64,000 bases of DNA from Banduia mediterranea (GCF_031846245.1 NZ_JAVRIC010000007.1:1-64000); one strand, 5' to 3'. Counted from the stretch's first letter, positions 45,858 through 56,314 are shown. The notes: generated from the sequence alone by a model not told the origin. A program made the numbers and translations.

Positions 45858-46087
45858 TTGGCTTCGCCATCTTTGTGCTCGGCCTTGTCTTCACCACACT
45901 TGGCCTCACCGCACTTGGCTTCCCCGCACTTGGCTTCCCCGCCCTTGTCGGCCTGCGCGATCATGTAGCCGGCGGCCAGATCGCTTGCGGCGAACGGAGA
46001 GGCCTGAGCGGCGCTCATGCCGGCCAGACTCAGGGCTGCGGTGCCGAGGGCGACCGCGAGCGGTTTCTTGATCTGCGTCTTCTTCAT
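45827..46087 (-). CDS. hvfA: HvfA-type precursor peptide with EAKCG repeats
   Basis: 86 residues. Signal/leader ([23 protein letters not shown]), a short spacer with [16 protein letters not shown], then a C-terminal core with five EAKCG units (three in tandem, a degenerate EDKAEHKDG spacer, two more), each holding one Cys. This is the substrate pattern of DUF692-family enzymes, which convert Cys in such motifs to copper-binding heterocycles. ATG 46087 follows TGGAG. Likely a secreted copper-binding peptide. Confidence 0.88.
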   Translation of the reverse strand: MKKTQIKKPLAVALGTAALSLAGMSAAQASPFAASDLAAGYMIAQADKGGEAKCGEAKCGEAKCGEDKAEHKDGEAKCGEAKCGSK

Positions 46088-46145
46088 TTGAATCTCCAGT
46101 TTTCCGTCAATTTTCACGTCGATCCCCGGACCGGGGTCGACACAG

Positions 46146-46781
46146 TTACGTGCGAACCTGCCGATTCAGATGCTTCCACAGCCAGAAATCGAGGCTGAAA
46201 AATCGACCGCCGCCCGAAAAAAACAACGATAACAACAAGATAAAGTACGTTACAGCGAATTCGATGCCGTTATTCAGAATGACCAGAGAGCCATGCTCGG
46301 TCAGCCATTCGTAATCGCCATGCTCCATCAGGATCGCTTTGGCACGTGACAAGCGTTCGGCCGCTTCCATCGTCCGCTCCGTTGCGAACAAGCCGCCGGG
46401 CTCGGCTATCGCAAGCCAGCCGTTGCCCCAATGCACGGTGGCAGCCGCCACGAGCATCGTCGCCATCAAAGGCAGGCTGATCCAGCGTACGCCCAAGCCC
46501 AGCAGCAACAATACTGCGCCACCCAGCTCAGTGGCCATTGCCAGCGCAGCCATCAACCAGGGGAACGGCAGGCCAAGGCCCCAATCCGCATTTCCGAACC
46601 ACTCCACCGTGGAATCGAAATGGGCCAGTTTGGAGCTGCCTGCCATCCACATCACCGGCGCCAGGTAGAGCCGGAACGCGAGTGGAGCGAGGCCGTCCGC
46701 AATGCGGGTCCGGTCGAGCGCTGCTCGAACGGGTGCCATCAGCGTGGGCTTGTCGTTGCCTGGATTGGTTGTCGTGTCCAT
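46146..46781 (-). CDS. DoxX-family membrane protein of the hvf cluster
   Basis: 211 residues, about four membrane helices. LAPLAFRLYLAPVMWMAGSSKL, GLPFPWLMAALAMATELGGAVLLLLGLG and FAVTYFILLLSLFFSGGGRFFSLDFWL match the DoxX-like partner (HvfX/BufD-type) of HvfABC operons. Here it is the first gene, upstream of the precursor, with a 58-base spacer containing a small CCCC/GGGG hairpin. Probably helps handle or energise the modified peptide at the membrane. Confidence 0.8.
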   Translation of the reverse strand: MDTTTNPGNDKPTLMAPVRAALDRTRIADGLAPLAFRLYLAPVMWMAGSSKLAHFDSTVEWFGNADWGLGLPFPWLMAALAMATELGGAVLLLLGLGVRWISLPLMATMLVAAATVHWGNGWLAIAEPGGLFATERTMEAAERLSRAKAILMEHGDYEWLTEHGSLVILNNGIEFAVTYFILLLSLFFSGGGRFFSLDFWLWKHLNRQVRT

Positions 46782-46919
46782 GACAAGCAGCGTAGACGGC
46801 CCAAGGCAAGCCGCCTGCGCCCCGAGGTTCCGAAAATGTGTCTGATCGTCCAGAAGCCCTGCCGGACCAGGACGCAAAAAACGGTATCATCCGCATCCTT
46901 CATTGCCCGCCCGGCGCAG

Positions 46920-46939
46920 CGCAACGCAACGCAACGCAA
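46920..46939. repeat. Four tandem CGCAA repeats before tRNA-Ile2
   Basis: CGCAA x4 ends three bases before the tRNA. Could vary in copy number; function unknown. Confidence 0.85.
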
Positions 46940-46942
46940 AAC

Positions 46943-47018
<76 letters not shown>

Positions 47019-47058
47019 TACAATCTCAGATTATTGTTTTTGAAGTATATTTTTCGCT

Positions 47059-47094
47059 GAAAGGCCCGCAAAGGCCGCACTTTGCGGGCCTTTC
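47059..47094. terminator. Perfect 15-bp hairpin downstream of tRNA
   Basis: GAAAGGCCCGCAAAG and CTTTGCGGGCCTTTC around a six-base loop. No U-run follows on the plus strand; it may still end or trim the tRNA transcript. Confidence 0.6.
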
Positions 47095-47219
47095 GCAAGT
47101 CGACTTGGCCCTCGGAGACACTTCAGCCGGCAGCTCCGAGCACTTCCCATAGCTCCGTCTCCGTTTTCGCATCGCGACGACCTGACCTTGCCCTCGAATT
47201 CCGTACCCCATAACCGAGG

Positions 47220-48020
47220 TCATGAGCTGGCTTGTTTGGTCTGGTCGGTCAGCCAGTGTTGCTCGAACTGCATCGGGGTGACGTAGTTCAAGGTGGAGTG
47301 TAATCGGGACGGGTTATACCAGAGCAGCCAGGCAATCGTTTCATCCCTGGCATGGCGGCGAGTAATGAAGCCTTGACCGTGCAGCCGTTCCACCTTCAGT
47401 GAGCCGAACAGCGTTTCGCTGCAGGCATTGTCCCAGCAGTTGCCACGCCGACTCATGGAAGCGGTGATGCCGTAGTCCTTGAGCACGTCTCGGAAATCCT
47501 CACTGGCGTATTGGCTGCCGCGGTCACTGTGAAAAATCAATCCGGCGTCCTTGTCGGGATGGCGCTTGAACCATGCCATGCGCAGTGCATCGATCACGAG
47601 GTCGCGGGCCATGTCCGCACGCATCGACCAACCCACGACCTGACGGCTGAACAGGTCGATCACCACGGCCAAGTACAGCCAAGCTTCGTCGGTGGGAATG
47701 TAGGTGATGTCGCCCACCCAGACCGTGTCCGGCTCGGCCATGGTGAATTGGCGGTCGAGCAGATGTTGCATCCTCGACCTTCCGTTCCCTTCGCCGGTGC
47801 CGCGTGGTGTATCGGTCCAAAAGATCAGCTCGGCGCTCACCGGCTTGCTGTCGGTGTCCTTGAGCTGCCCTTGCCGGTTCGCCTTGACCCAGTTGAACAG
47901 CGTCTGCTCAACGTGACCCAGCGTCTTGGCCACCGAGGCTTGGCTTTGACCACCCTCGACCACGCACCGCCTCTTGCTTGAATTCAAGCGTATAGCGCGC
48001 CCGTGTTGTCTTGGTCTTGC
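47220..48020 (-). pseudogene. Internally deleted IS3-family transposase (orfA-orfB fusion remnant)
   Basis: The 5' end still encodes the OrfA start (PRKTKTTRARYTLEFKQEAV) but has lost its ATG, and about one extra base then shifts into VEGGQSQASVAKTLGHVEQTL. After KPVSAE the sequence jumps to the OrfB catalytic core (WVGDITYIPTDEAWLYLAV; IFHSDRGSQYASE; CWDNACSETLFGSLKVE), so the D-D-E triad is intact. The end of orfA and first part of orfB are deleted. No clear terminal inverted repeats. Confidence 0.82.
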
Positions 48021-48170
48021 GTGGATTGAATCACACGGCAAGGGATACGTTTTTCGCGGGCAAGGTCACAGCCAGGTAGCAGGGGGTGAGTAGTTCGGCG
48101 GGTAGAATTATTCCTCTACCCGCCTCCTACCCGATAGAGGCCGCCAGGCCTCACGCAGCGTCGAGCTTGT

Positions 48171-48761
48171 TCAGAAGCGGGCACGCACGCCCAGGCGCAC
48201 ATCCTCCAGGGTGATGTCGCCACCATCTGCATCGAGCTCGGTATAGCGGTAGTCCGCGAACAGCGCGAAAGTGCTGTCGATGGAGTAGTCGCCACCCACC
48301 AGGAACTCGAAGCCGTCGGCTTCATCGACGTCGACATAGCCGACTTCGGCCACGATGCCGAAACGGCCGTTTTCGCCGCGCACACCGCCGTGGACGCCGT
48401 AGCCGTTCTGATCGTCGTCGCCATCGTCAAACTGCACGAACTCGCCGCGGACGTACCAGATCGGCAGGGCATCGGTGGTGAAGCGGTAGCCGGCGCCGGC
48501 GCGAATCTGATCGAGATCGCCGGCATCGTCGTATTCCACACTTTGGTATTCGCCGGTGAAGAAGGCCTGATCGGTGAACTGGAACTCGCCCTTGATGCCG
48601 TATCCGTCGCCGTCGTCCGATGCTTCACCGCCGGCGTCGGCGTCAATCTCGATATCGGCGCTGGGAATGTAGTAGATGTCCAGATTGTTGGTGGTGGCGG
48701 CGAAGCTCAGGGCCGGTGCCAGGCTCAGCGACAGTGCAGCCGCGATAGGTGCCAGTTTCAT
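48171..48761 (-). CDS. Small outer-membrane beta-barrel protein (Ax21/OmpA-like barrel)
   Basis: 196 residues. Signal peptide (KLAPIAAALSLSLAPALSFA), then eight or so amphipathic strands (GYGIKGEFQFTD, IRAGAGYRFTT, WYVRGEFVQFDD, FGIVAEVGYVDV, STFALFADYRYTEL) and a terminal VRLGVRARF ending in Phe. Asp-rich loops between strands. Function unknown; resembles the Ax21-like family of secreted or outer-membrane proteins. Confidence 0.75.
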   Translation of the reverse strand: MKLAPIAAALSLSLAPALSFAATTNNLDIYYIPSADIEIDADAGGEASDDGDGYGIKGEFQFTDQAFFTGEYQSVEYDDAGDLDQIRAGAGYRFTTDALPIWYVRGEFVQFDDGDDDQNGYGVHGGVRGENGRFGIVAEVGYVDVDEADGFEFLVGGDYSIDSTFALFADYRYTELDADGGDITLEDVRLGVRARF

Positions 48762-48923
48762 GTGCTTGTTTTCCTGTTGTCAGTTTGGGGATACGCCGCT
48801 TCTGTGGCGACGTGGCGCCAGTATAGAACGGCCTGCTTTAAACGTTGTTGACATCGAAATACCCGCTCGGCGTTCAGCCACGCGTGCAGCGCAAGCCCGG
48901 ACAGCGACCGGCTCTGGCGCAAG

Positions 48924-48950
48924 AAAAAGCCCCGCCAGCGCAGGGCTTTT
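48924..48950 (-). terminator. rpoD terminator
   Basis: AAAAGCCC/GGGCTTTT stem with five U residues on the minus strand, 30 bases after the rpoD stop. Confidence 0.9.
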
Positions 48951-48979
48951 CACATCCACGAATCACAGCCGGCTGGCGC

Positions 48980-50833
<1,854 letters not shown>

Positions 50834-50989
50834 AGAAGTCCGACGGATAAGAGAGGGCGCGGAACCTGACATTGTAACGATGTCGTCGGTTTTTCGCTTG
50901 GAAAGGATGGCGGGGCTTGAACCGCTTCATGGGTCCAAGCTCCCACCGATTCAAGGTTTGACGTGAATCACGCGCGGCGTGACGCCGAC

Positions 50990-51030
50990 CTACCCTCGCC
51001 CGCTTGCGGGAGTAGTGGTGGCTGAGGGGG
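50990..51030. repeat. REP-like palindromic repeat
   Basis: CTAC-CCTCG-CCCGC/GCGGG-A-GTAG palindrome followed by GTGGTGGCTGAGGGGG, the style of intergenic REP elements in related bacteria. Single copy seen in the window; lies in the rpoD-dnaG gap. Confidence 0.45.
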
Positions 51031-51084
51031 AACGGCCGTGTCGCAGGCGATTCATTCTGCAGGGTGGCGCTTGCGGCATGGCCG

Positions 51085-52833
51085 TCAGACAGGACGATCC
51101 AGGCTTTGTGCCGCGCGTGAGGCAGTCAATTCTCGTAGCTCCGCAAGCTCGCCGGCGCTGAGCTCGCGTTGGCGGGCGATTTCGAGCAGTTCGCTGGCAC
51201 GCTGACGGCGGGCCTGAGTCCGCAGACGCTCGAATCCGTCGTTGAATTCGGACACCATTGCGGCTTCACTGCCGAAGATGCGGGACTCTGGGGGCGGAAT
51301 CTCGCCGAGCAGCTTCGCCTCGGTCGGATCGTCCCAGGTGGACGTCAGCGCGGCCGCGTTCTGCTCGGGATGGTCGTGGAAGTATTCGACCACACGCAGC
51401 AGTAGCGGCAGGCCCGGTTCGTCCAGGCTGTGAAGTTCGCCGAAGCCCTGAATCGAACTGGCCAGTGCCGGCCGATCCAGGACCAGTTGCAGCAGTCGCA
51501 GAACCGGCCCCTTGAGCATGCGACGGTCCTGATGGTTGTTGTCGGAGCCCTCGCCGCCACCGCGGCCACCCAGCATCGCCTCCACGTCCGCGCGCGGCAT
51601 TCGCACAATGGGCACGATCGCATCGACCAGCGTCGTGCGCAGCGTCGCACCGACCATGCGCTCGAAGTACGGCTTCAGCTCGGCCGCGAAGCGAGCACGC
51701 CCATCGATGTTCGACAGCTTGCTGCGCTTCGAAAGTTCGTTGATCAGGAACTGAGTCAGCGGTACCGCCTCGTCCACGCGCTGGCGGAAGGCCTCGGCGC
51801 CGATTTCCTGCACCAGGGAGTCGGGATCCTGTCCCTCGGGCAGGAACATGAACGCCGCCTCGCGGCCGTCGTTGACCTCCGGCAGCGCCTGCTCCAGCGC
51901 GCGCCAGGCCGCCGAGCGACCGGCTCGGTCACCGTCGAAACAGAACACGACGCGCGAGGTGGCGCGGTACAGCAGCTTGAGATGGTCCTGGGTGGTTGCG
52001 GTGCCGAGCGTAGCTACCGCCTCGGGGATGCCGGCCTGAGCCAGCGCCACCACATCCATATAGCCTTCCACCACGAGCAGGTAGGCGGGATGCGCCACCG
52101 CCTGTCGCGCTTCGTACAGGCCGAACAGATTGCGGCCCTTGTGGAACAGCACGGTTTCCGGCGAGTTGAGGTATTTGGCCGGGTCATTGCCGAGGGTGCG
52201 TCCCCCGAAGCCGATGACGCGGCCGCGCGTGTCGCGGATCGGGAACATGATGCGGTTGCGGAAGCGGTCGTAGGCGCCGCCCTGATCCTTCTCGATCAGC
52301 AGCCCGGCTTCGATGGCATGCCGCGGATCGGGCAGCTGGCGGGTCAGCGCGTCCCAGGATTCCGGCGCGTATCCGATGCCGAAGGTCTTGGCGGTTTCGC
52401 CCGAGACGCCGCGCTTCTTCAGGTATTCGACCGCCTGAGGCGCCTCGCGCAGCTGCGCGCGGTACACGCGGTCGGCAAAGGCCAGCGCATCCAGCGGCCC
52501 CTCCAGCACGGCCCTGGATGGCCCGGAGCTGCCGACGCGCGGTACCTCGACGCCAGCCTGACGGGCCAGCTCCTCCACGGCTTCCGGAAAGCTCAGCCGT
52601 TCGTACTCCATGAGGAAGCTGATCGCGGTGCCGCTGCGCCCCGAGCTGAAGTCGAAGAACATCTGTTTCGCCGGAGAGACGAAGAACGAGGCCGATTTCT
52701 CGTTGGTGAACGGCGACAGGGCCTTGAACTCGCGGCCGGCGCGTTTGAGTTCCAGCCGCGAACCGATCACCTCCACGATATCGACACGGGCAATCAGATC
52801 CTGGATGAAGCTGTCTGGAATACGTCCGCTCAT
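51085..52833 (-). CDS. dnaG: DNA primase with zinc ligands replaced
   Basis: 582 residues. Makes RNA primers for replication. Toprim motifs VVEGYMDVVALAQAG and FCFDGDRAGRSAA; RNAP-like region FRNRIMFPIRDTRGRVIGFGGR; helicase-binding C-terminal domain. The N-terminal zinc-binding domain keeps its shape (ALSPFTNEKSASFFVSP; MFFDFSSGRSG) but the CxxH and CxxC ligands are Ser, Thr, Asp and Ser, so it should not bind zinc there. Downstream of yqeY in the rpsU block. Confidence 0.96.
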   Translation of the reverse strand: MSGRIPDSFIQDLIARVDIVEVIGSRLELKRAGREFKALSPFTNEKSASFFVSPAKQMFFDFSSGRSGTAISFLMEYERLSFPEAVEELARQAGVEVPRVGSSGPSRAVLEGPLDALAFADRVYRAQLREAPQAVEYLKKRGVSGETAKTFGIGYAPESWDALTRQLPDPRHAIEAGLLIEKDQGGAYDRFRNRIMFPIRDTRGRVIGFGGRTLGNDPAKYLNSPETVLFHKGRNLFGLYEARQAVAHPAYLLVVEGYMDVVALAQAGIPEAVATLGTATTQDHLKLLYRATSRVVFCFDGDRAGRSAAWRALEQALPEVNDGREAAFMFLPEGQDPDSLVQEIGAEAFRQRVDEAVPLTQFLINELSKRSKLSNIDGRARFAAELKPYFERMVGATLRTTLVDAIVPIVRMPRADVEAMLGGRGGGEGSDNNHQDRRMLKGPVLRLLQLVLDRPALASSIQGFGELHSLDEPGLPLLLRVVEYFHDHPEQNAAALTSTWDDPTEAKLLGEIPPPESRIFGSEAAMVSEFNDGFERLRTQARRQRASELLEIARQRELSAGELAELRELTASRAAQSLDRPV

Positions 52834-52874
52834 GTCGGAAGCTTACGCCGCCGCGGGCCCCGAACCTGGGGTTC

Positions 52875-53321
52875 TCAGCCCAGGCGCGCCTTGATGCGGC
52901 CCGACAGTGCGCCCATGTCGGCCCGCCCGGCGACGCGCGGCTTGATCCAGCCCATCACCTTGCCCATGTCCTTGGCCGATTCGGCACCGGTTTCGGCGAT
53001 GGCCTGCTCGACCATTGCGGACAGGGCCTCCTCGGACAGCGGCTGCGGCATGTAGTCCTTGATCTGCTCGATCTCGAAGGCCTCCTGCTCCGCCAGTTCC
53101 GGGCGGCCGCCGTCGTTGAACTGCTGGATCGAATCGCGGCGCTGTTTGATCATCTTCTCGACGATGGCCACGATCGCGGCGTCGTCGAGTTCGATGCGTT
53201 CGTCCACTTCGCGCTGCTTGATCGCTGCCTGCAGCATGCGGATCACGCCCAGACGCGCCTTGTCGCCGCCACGCATGGCGGTCTTCATGTCTTCGGTGAT
53301 GCGGGACTTGAGCTCGGACAT
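52875..53321 (-). CDS. yqeY: YqeY/GatB-like domain protein
   Basis: 148 residues, usual length. SELKSRITEDMKTAMRGGDKARLGVIRML at the start, YMPQPLSEEALSAMVEQAI and GKVMGWIKPRVAGRADMGALSG at the end: the helical domain related to the tail of the Glu-tRNA amidotransferase GatB. Conserved between rpsU and dnaG. Exact role unclear. Confidence 0.92.
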   Translation of the reverse strand: MSELKSRITEDMKTAMRGGDKARLGVIRMLQAAIKQREVDERIELDDAAIVAIVEKMIKQRRDSIQQFNDGGRPELAEQEAFEIEQIKDYMPQPLSEEALSAMVEQAIAETGAESAKDMGKVMGWIKPRVAGRADMGALSGRIKARLG

Positions 53322-53366
53322 CGGCCTGGACCTCTTAAGATTCAAAACTTGATCGGCAGGAACACA

Positions 53367-53392
53367 AAAACCGGACGCAAGCGCCCGGTTTT
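53367..53392 (-). terminator. Terminator/attenuator after rpsU
   Basis: AAAACCGG/CCGGTTTT with inner CGC/GCG, then five U residues. Lets rpsU mRNA exceed that of downstream yqeY-dnaG-rpoD, as in other gammaproteobacteria. Confidence 0.88.
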
Positions 53393-53439
53393 CGCGTAGT
53401 GGGAAGGCCGCGATGCCCGCGGCCCGACCGCGTACCGCC

Positions 53440-53655
53440 TCAGTACATGCGCGTGCGGCGCGACACGTCGCGGGAAACGCGCTTCAACTGGCGTTTCACA
53501 GCGGCGGCACGCTTGCGCTTGCGCTCCTGGCTCGGCTTTTCGAAGTATTCGTGCTTGCGGACATCGGTGAGGACACCGGCTTTCTCGCAGGTGCGCTTGA
53601 AACGGCGCAGGGCAACTTCGAACGGCTCGTTTTCGCGGACGCGGACGCTAGGCAT
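53440..53655 (-). CDS. rpsU: Small ribosomal subunit protein bS21
   Basis: 71 residues: [26 protein letters not shown] and [13 protein letters not shown], the standard bS21 pattern. Needed for mRNA recruitment by the 30S subunit. First gene of the macromolecular-synthesis block. Confidence 0.97.
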   Translation of the reverse strand: MPSVRVRENEPFEVALRRFKRTCEKAGVLTDVRKHEYFEKPSQERKRKRAAAVKRQLKRVSRDVSRRTRMY

Positions 53656-53772
53656 TCACAACTCTCACTTGGCAACGGGTTTCGTTGCTTAGGGGAAAAT
53701 GGGCCGCGATTTTAGGGGCTGGGCAAGTTATACACAAGCCCTTTGTCGAAAGGCCGCCTGCGCTGATGCACA

Positions 53773-54852
53773 ATGCCGCGGCCGATGAGCGCCTCTCTGC
53801 CAAAAACCGCCCCCGTTCTCGCCCTGGAAACCTCCTGCGACGAAACCGCCGTGGCCATTTACGACGGTGGTCTGCGTGCGCATGCCCTGCATTCGCAGGT
53901 CGCGCTGCATGCCGAATATGGTGGCGTCGTGCCGGAACTGGCTTCCCGCGATCACGTGCGTCGTGTCGCGCCGTTGTTGCGGCAGGTGCTGGACGAAGCG
54001 GGTTTGGGGACGCGCGATCTGGCCGGTGTCGCCTATACCGCCGGACCCGGCCTGATCGGCGCGCTGATGGTCGGCGGCGCCACCGCTGCCGGCATCGCAC
54101 TGGCGCACGGCCTGCCGCTGATACCGGTGCATCACATGGAGGCGCACCTGCTGGCGCCGATGCTGGAAGATCGTCCGCCGGCCTTCCCGTTCGTGGCGCT
54201 GCTGGTGTCCGGTGGCCACACGCTGCTGGTCGACGTACGCGGCGTCGGTGACTACCGCCTGCTCGGCGAAAGCCTTGATGATGCGGTCGGCGAAGCCTTC
54301 GACAAGACCGCCAAGTTGTTGGGCCTGCCGTATCCCGGCGGCCCCGAGCTGGCGCGACTGGCCGAGTCCGGCCGCGAGGGACGTTTCCGCCTGCCGCGGC
54401 CGATGACGGACCGGCCGGGTCTGGATTTCAGTTTCAGCGGACTCAAGACGGCGGTGCTGACCAGTTTGCCCAAGGCGGCCAGTGACGCCGAGCGCGCCGA
54501 TCTGGCACGCGCTTTCGAAGAAGCCGTGGTCGATACGCTCTGTATCAAGTGCCTGCGCGCCCTGGAGGCCACCGGCTATGAACGGCTGGTGGTGGCCGGT
54601 GGCGTGAGCGCCAATCTGCGCCTGCGCGCCAGTTTGCGGGAGAGGACGCGGGCGCGCGGAGCGGAAGTGTTCTTCCCGCGGCAGGCCTTCTGTACCGACA
54701 ATGCGGCGATGGTGGCTCTGGTCGGCTGGATGCGTCGCGCCGAAGGCAGTCCGGCAGTGGCAGCGCTGGAAGTGCGTGCGCGTTGGCCCCTGTCCGAACT
54801 GTGTCCGGTGCAGCGCCGGCCCGAAACGATGGAACAAGAGACAATCCCATGA
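53773..54852 (+). CDS. tsaD: tRNA N6-adenosine threonylcarbamoyltransferase TsaD
   Basis: 359 residues (355 if ATG 53785 is used). [17 protein letters not shown], metal-binding His pair in [33 protein letters not shown]-type [25 protein letters not shown] and [14 protein letters not shown]-like [12 protein letters not shown]. Transfers threonylcarbamoyl to A37 of ANN-decoding tRNAs. Opposite strand to rpsU as in E. coli. Overlaps folB by ATGA. Confidence 0.97.
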   Translation: MPRPMSASLPKTAPVLALETSCDETAVAIYDGGLRAHALHSQVALHAEYGGVVPELASRDHVRRVAPLLRQVLDEAGLGTRDLAGVAYTAGPGLIGALMVGGATAAGIALAHGLPLIPVHHMEAHLLAPMLEDRPPAFPFVALLVSGGHTLLVDVRGVGDYRLLGESLDDAVGEAFDKTAKLLGLPYPGGPELARLAESGREGRFRLPRPMTDRPGLDFSFSGLKTAVLTSLPKAASDAERADLARAFEEAVVDTLCIKCLRALEATGYERLVVAGGVSANLRLRASLRERTRARGAEVFFPRQAFCTDNAAMVALVGWMRRAEGSPAVAALEVRARWPLSELCPVQRRPETMEQETIP

Positions 54853-55205
54853 GCGACGTCGTGCTGATCGAGGACCTGACGGTCGAATGCATCGTCGGTC
54901 TCTACGAATGGGAGCAGCAGCTGCCGCGCAAGCTGGTGATCGGTTTGGAGCTGGGCGTCGACAATCAGCGCGCCGCCGCCAGCGACGCGATGGAAGACAG
55001 CGTGGACTACGGTGCCGTCTGCGAACGCGTCACCGCAATCTGCAAGGCTACGCACTATCGCCTGATCGAAACCCTGGCCGAACACATCGCGCGCGACCTG
55101 CTGGGCGAGTATTCGCTGCTGGGCTCGGTGCAACTGACGATCCGCAAGCCCGGCGCCGTCACCGTGGCGCGCAACGTGGGCATTCGTATTCGGCGCGAAC
55201 GTTGA
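54849..55205 (+). CDS. folB: Dihydroneopterin aldolase
   Basis: 118 residues, standard length. [22 protein letters not shown], the conserved [12 protein letters not shown] and the catalytic Lys in [17 protein letters not shown]. Makes 6-hydroxymethyl-dihydropterin in folate synthesis. Ends just before the cassette boundary. Confidence 0.95.
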   Translation: MSDVVLIEDLTVECIVGLYEWEQQLPRKLVIGLELGVDNQRAAASDAMEDSVDYGAVCERVTAICKATHYRLIETLAEHIARDLLGEYSLLGSVQLTIRKPGAVTVARNVGIRIRRER

Positions 55206-55212
55206 AACGGCG

Positions 55213-55716
55213 TTAGAAGGCTCGGAAAGAATGTCCGCTTCTTTTGAACTTGTAGCAATGATCGTGGGCGGAGCCACCGCCTCAGCTCTTGTTGGCTTTG
55301 CGCAGGGATATTTAGATGCGAAGAAGAACAAGGGTCGCAAAGAAACGATTGAGGAGCGCATTTCGAAACTGACTGGGGCGCTCAAAGACTCCAGTAGGCT
55401 TGTGGCTGAAATAGAGTCAGAGATTGAAACTCGCAAACAACTTGTCGAAGAGCTGCAGGAAGACGCCGAAAAGCATCGCAAGCTGATATCCATGAATGAG
55501 GAGCAGGTACAGGCCATCGCTCAGGTGCTCGGCGGCGAATTGAGGAAGGAATCCAAGAAGTCCTTTTGGAAAGGAGTAGGGGTTAATTTCATTTTCTTCC
55601 TACTCGGGGCATCTGCTTCCTGGCTCTTTTCTAGATGAGTAACCTTCTAACAATAGTTGCACGCCGACGTCCCAGCCGCCGCTTCGCGGCAACTGGGCCG
55701 CGGGTGAACTTGGGCG
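55213..55716 (+). mobile_element. Solitary integron gene cassette
   Basis: 504 bases bounded by two G^TT core sites: GTTAGAA (55212-55218) at the left and GTTATGC (55716-55722) at the right. It contains one ORF and a downstream attC. The first bases after the left cut (TTAGAA) are exactly complementary to the R'' core TTCTAAC of the attC, as required of a circularised cassette. No integrase or attI is in the window, so this looks like an insertion at a secondary site after folB. Confidence 0.8.
55231..55638 (+). CDS. Cassette-borne small membrane/coiled-coil protein
   Basis: 135 residues of unknown family. N-terminal hydrophobic segment (ELVAMIVGGATASALVGFA), a long charged coiled coil (about residues 40-105, IEERISKLTGALKDSS... 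EIESEIETRKQLVEELQE), and a C-terminal membrane segment (VNFIFFLLGASASWLF). Base use is visibly less GC-rich than neighbouring genes, in line with recent transfer. Sits inside the cassette in the usual orientation. Confidence 0.8.
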   Translation: MSASFELVAMIVGGATASALVGFAQGYLDAKKNKGRKETIEERISKLTGALKDSSRLVAEIESEIETRKQLVEELQEDAEKHRKLISMNEEQVQAIAQVLGGELRKESKKSFWKGVGVNFIFFLLGASASWLFSR

Positions 55717-55722
55717 TTATGC
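55645..55722 (+). other. attC recombination site (59-base element)
   Basis: R'' TTCTAAC (55645-55651), L'' AGTTGCAC (55655-55662), central imperfect stem with CCGCTTCGCGG, L' GTGAACT (55704-55710), R' GTTATGC (55716-55722). L'' pairs with L' except for one extra G, the extrahelical base integrases use to choose the strand. Confidence 0.82.
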
Positions 55723-55752
55723 GTTACGACACGGAGTTCGGTCGTCCCAAGT

Positions 55753-56034
55753 TCAACGGTTGCCGGTGCGCCGAGAAGCGGCAGGTGGATGCTCCGTTGG
55801 AGCATCTGATTCGGGGTGAATCGTAACCTGCTCCGCTGCCTCCAAAATGGTGCGGAGCGCTTGATTGACCGCAGCGCTGGTTGGAAACGCGGTGGCGATC
55901 TCGGACTCCAGAACGACGATATTGGACGCAGTCGCAGCGCGAGCGGCATATTTCCCGCGTTGAAAGCCGCCGGGAAAATCCGAACGCTTGTACTCGTTGC
56001 GGAGGGTGTCTTTGGAGGAACTAGCTTTCTTCAT
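55753..56034 (-). CDS. BrnA-like antitoxin candidate
   Basis: 93 residues. KKASSSKDTLRNEYKRSDFP, GKYAARAATASNIVVLESEIATAFPTSAAVNQALRTIL resembles a ribbon-helix-helix-type antitoxin often paired with BrnT. The tail after IL (from about residue 68) is Pro/Thr-rich and may be altered. Start overlaps the end of the toxin-like gene by 14 bases, the normal BrnTA arrangement. Confidence 0.65.
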   Translation of the reverse strand: MKKASSSKDTLRNEYKRSDFPGGFQRGKYAARAATASNIVVLESEIATAFPTSAAVNQALRTILEAAEQVTIHPESDAPTEHPPAASRRTGNR

Positions 56035-56257
56035 AGAGCGTCCTTTCCCGTCTGGTTCCGACGCTAAGTCCTTGATCCGCCGTTCGACAAACGCCTATTT
56101 CCGCCTTTGGGGGCGGCGAACTGTCGAACTCGGGTGCGCCCGTGATTGACAAGGGGGCGAAGAAGACAGTGGCAGCTTCCGGAAAGCCAATTCCATGTTC
56201 CTCAAGATTGCTCTTGGCCTTCTTCTCGTCCCAGGTGAAGTTCATGCATTTCAGCAT
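56021..56257 (-). pseudogene. BrnT-like toxin with internal loss
   Basis: Begins like BrnT (FTWDEKKAKSNLEEHGIGFPEAATVFFAPL) and ends like it (TRRERTLYEES), but the central strands and the IRIISAR motif that should precede the end are missing or scrambled. Probably an inactive toxin. The ORF can be read from ATG 56257 or 56245. Confidence 0.65.
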
Positions 56258-56314
56258 ATGTCCCGCTTTCGATCGAAGGATCACCGACGGTGCATGCGCT
56301 CGCCAGAACAACGA

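Noticed and set aside
45827-45955. CRISPR-like short repeats in the hvfA core
   Set aside because: The repeats are codon repeats for EAKCG within an ORF, with no spacers.
46920-46939. CRISPR or satellite array before the tRNA
   Set aside because: Only four pentamer copies; a simple sequence repeat.
46840-46942. A sigma-70 promoter for tRNA-Ile2 (TATCAT near 46885)
   Set aside because: No convincing -35 at the right spacing; not listed as a feature.
47220-48041. Functional IS3 transposase
   Set aside because: Missing the orfA start codon, frameshift in orfA and a deleted orfA/orfB junction.
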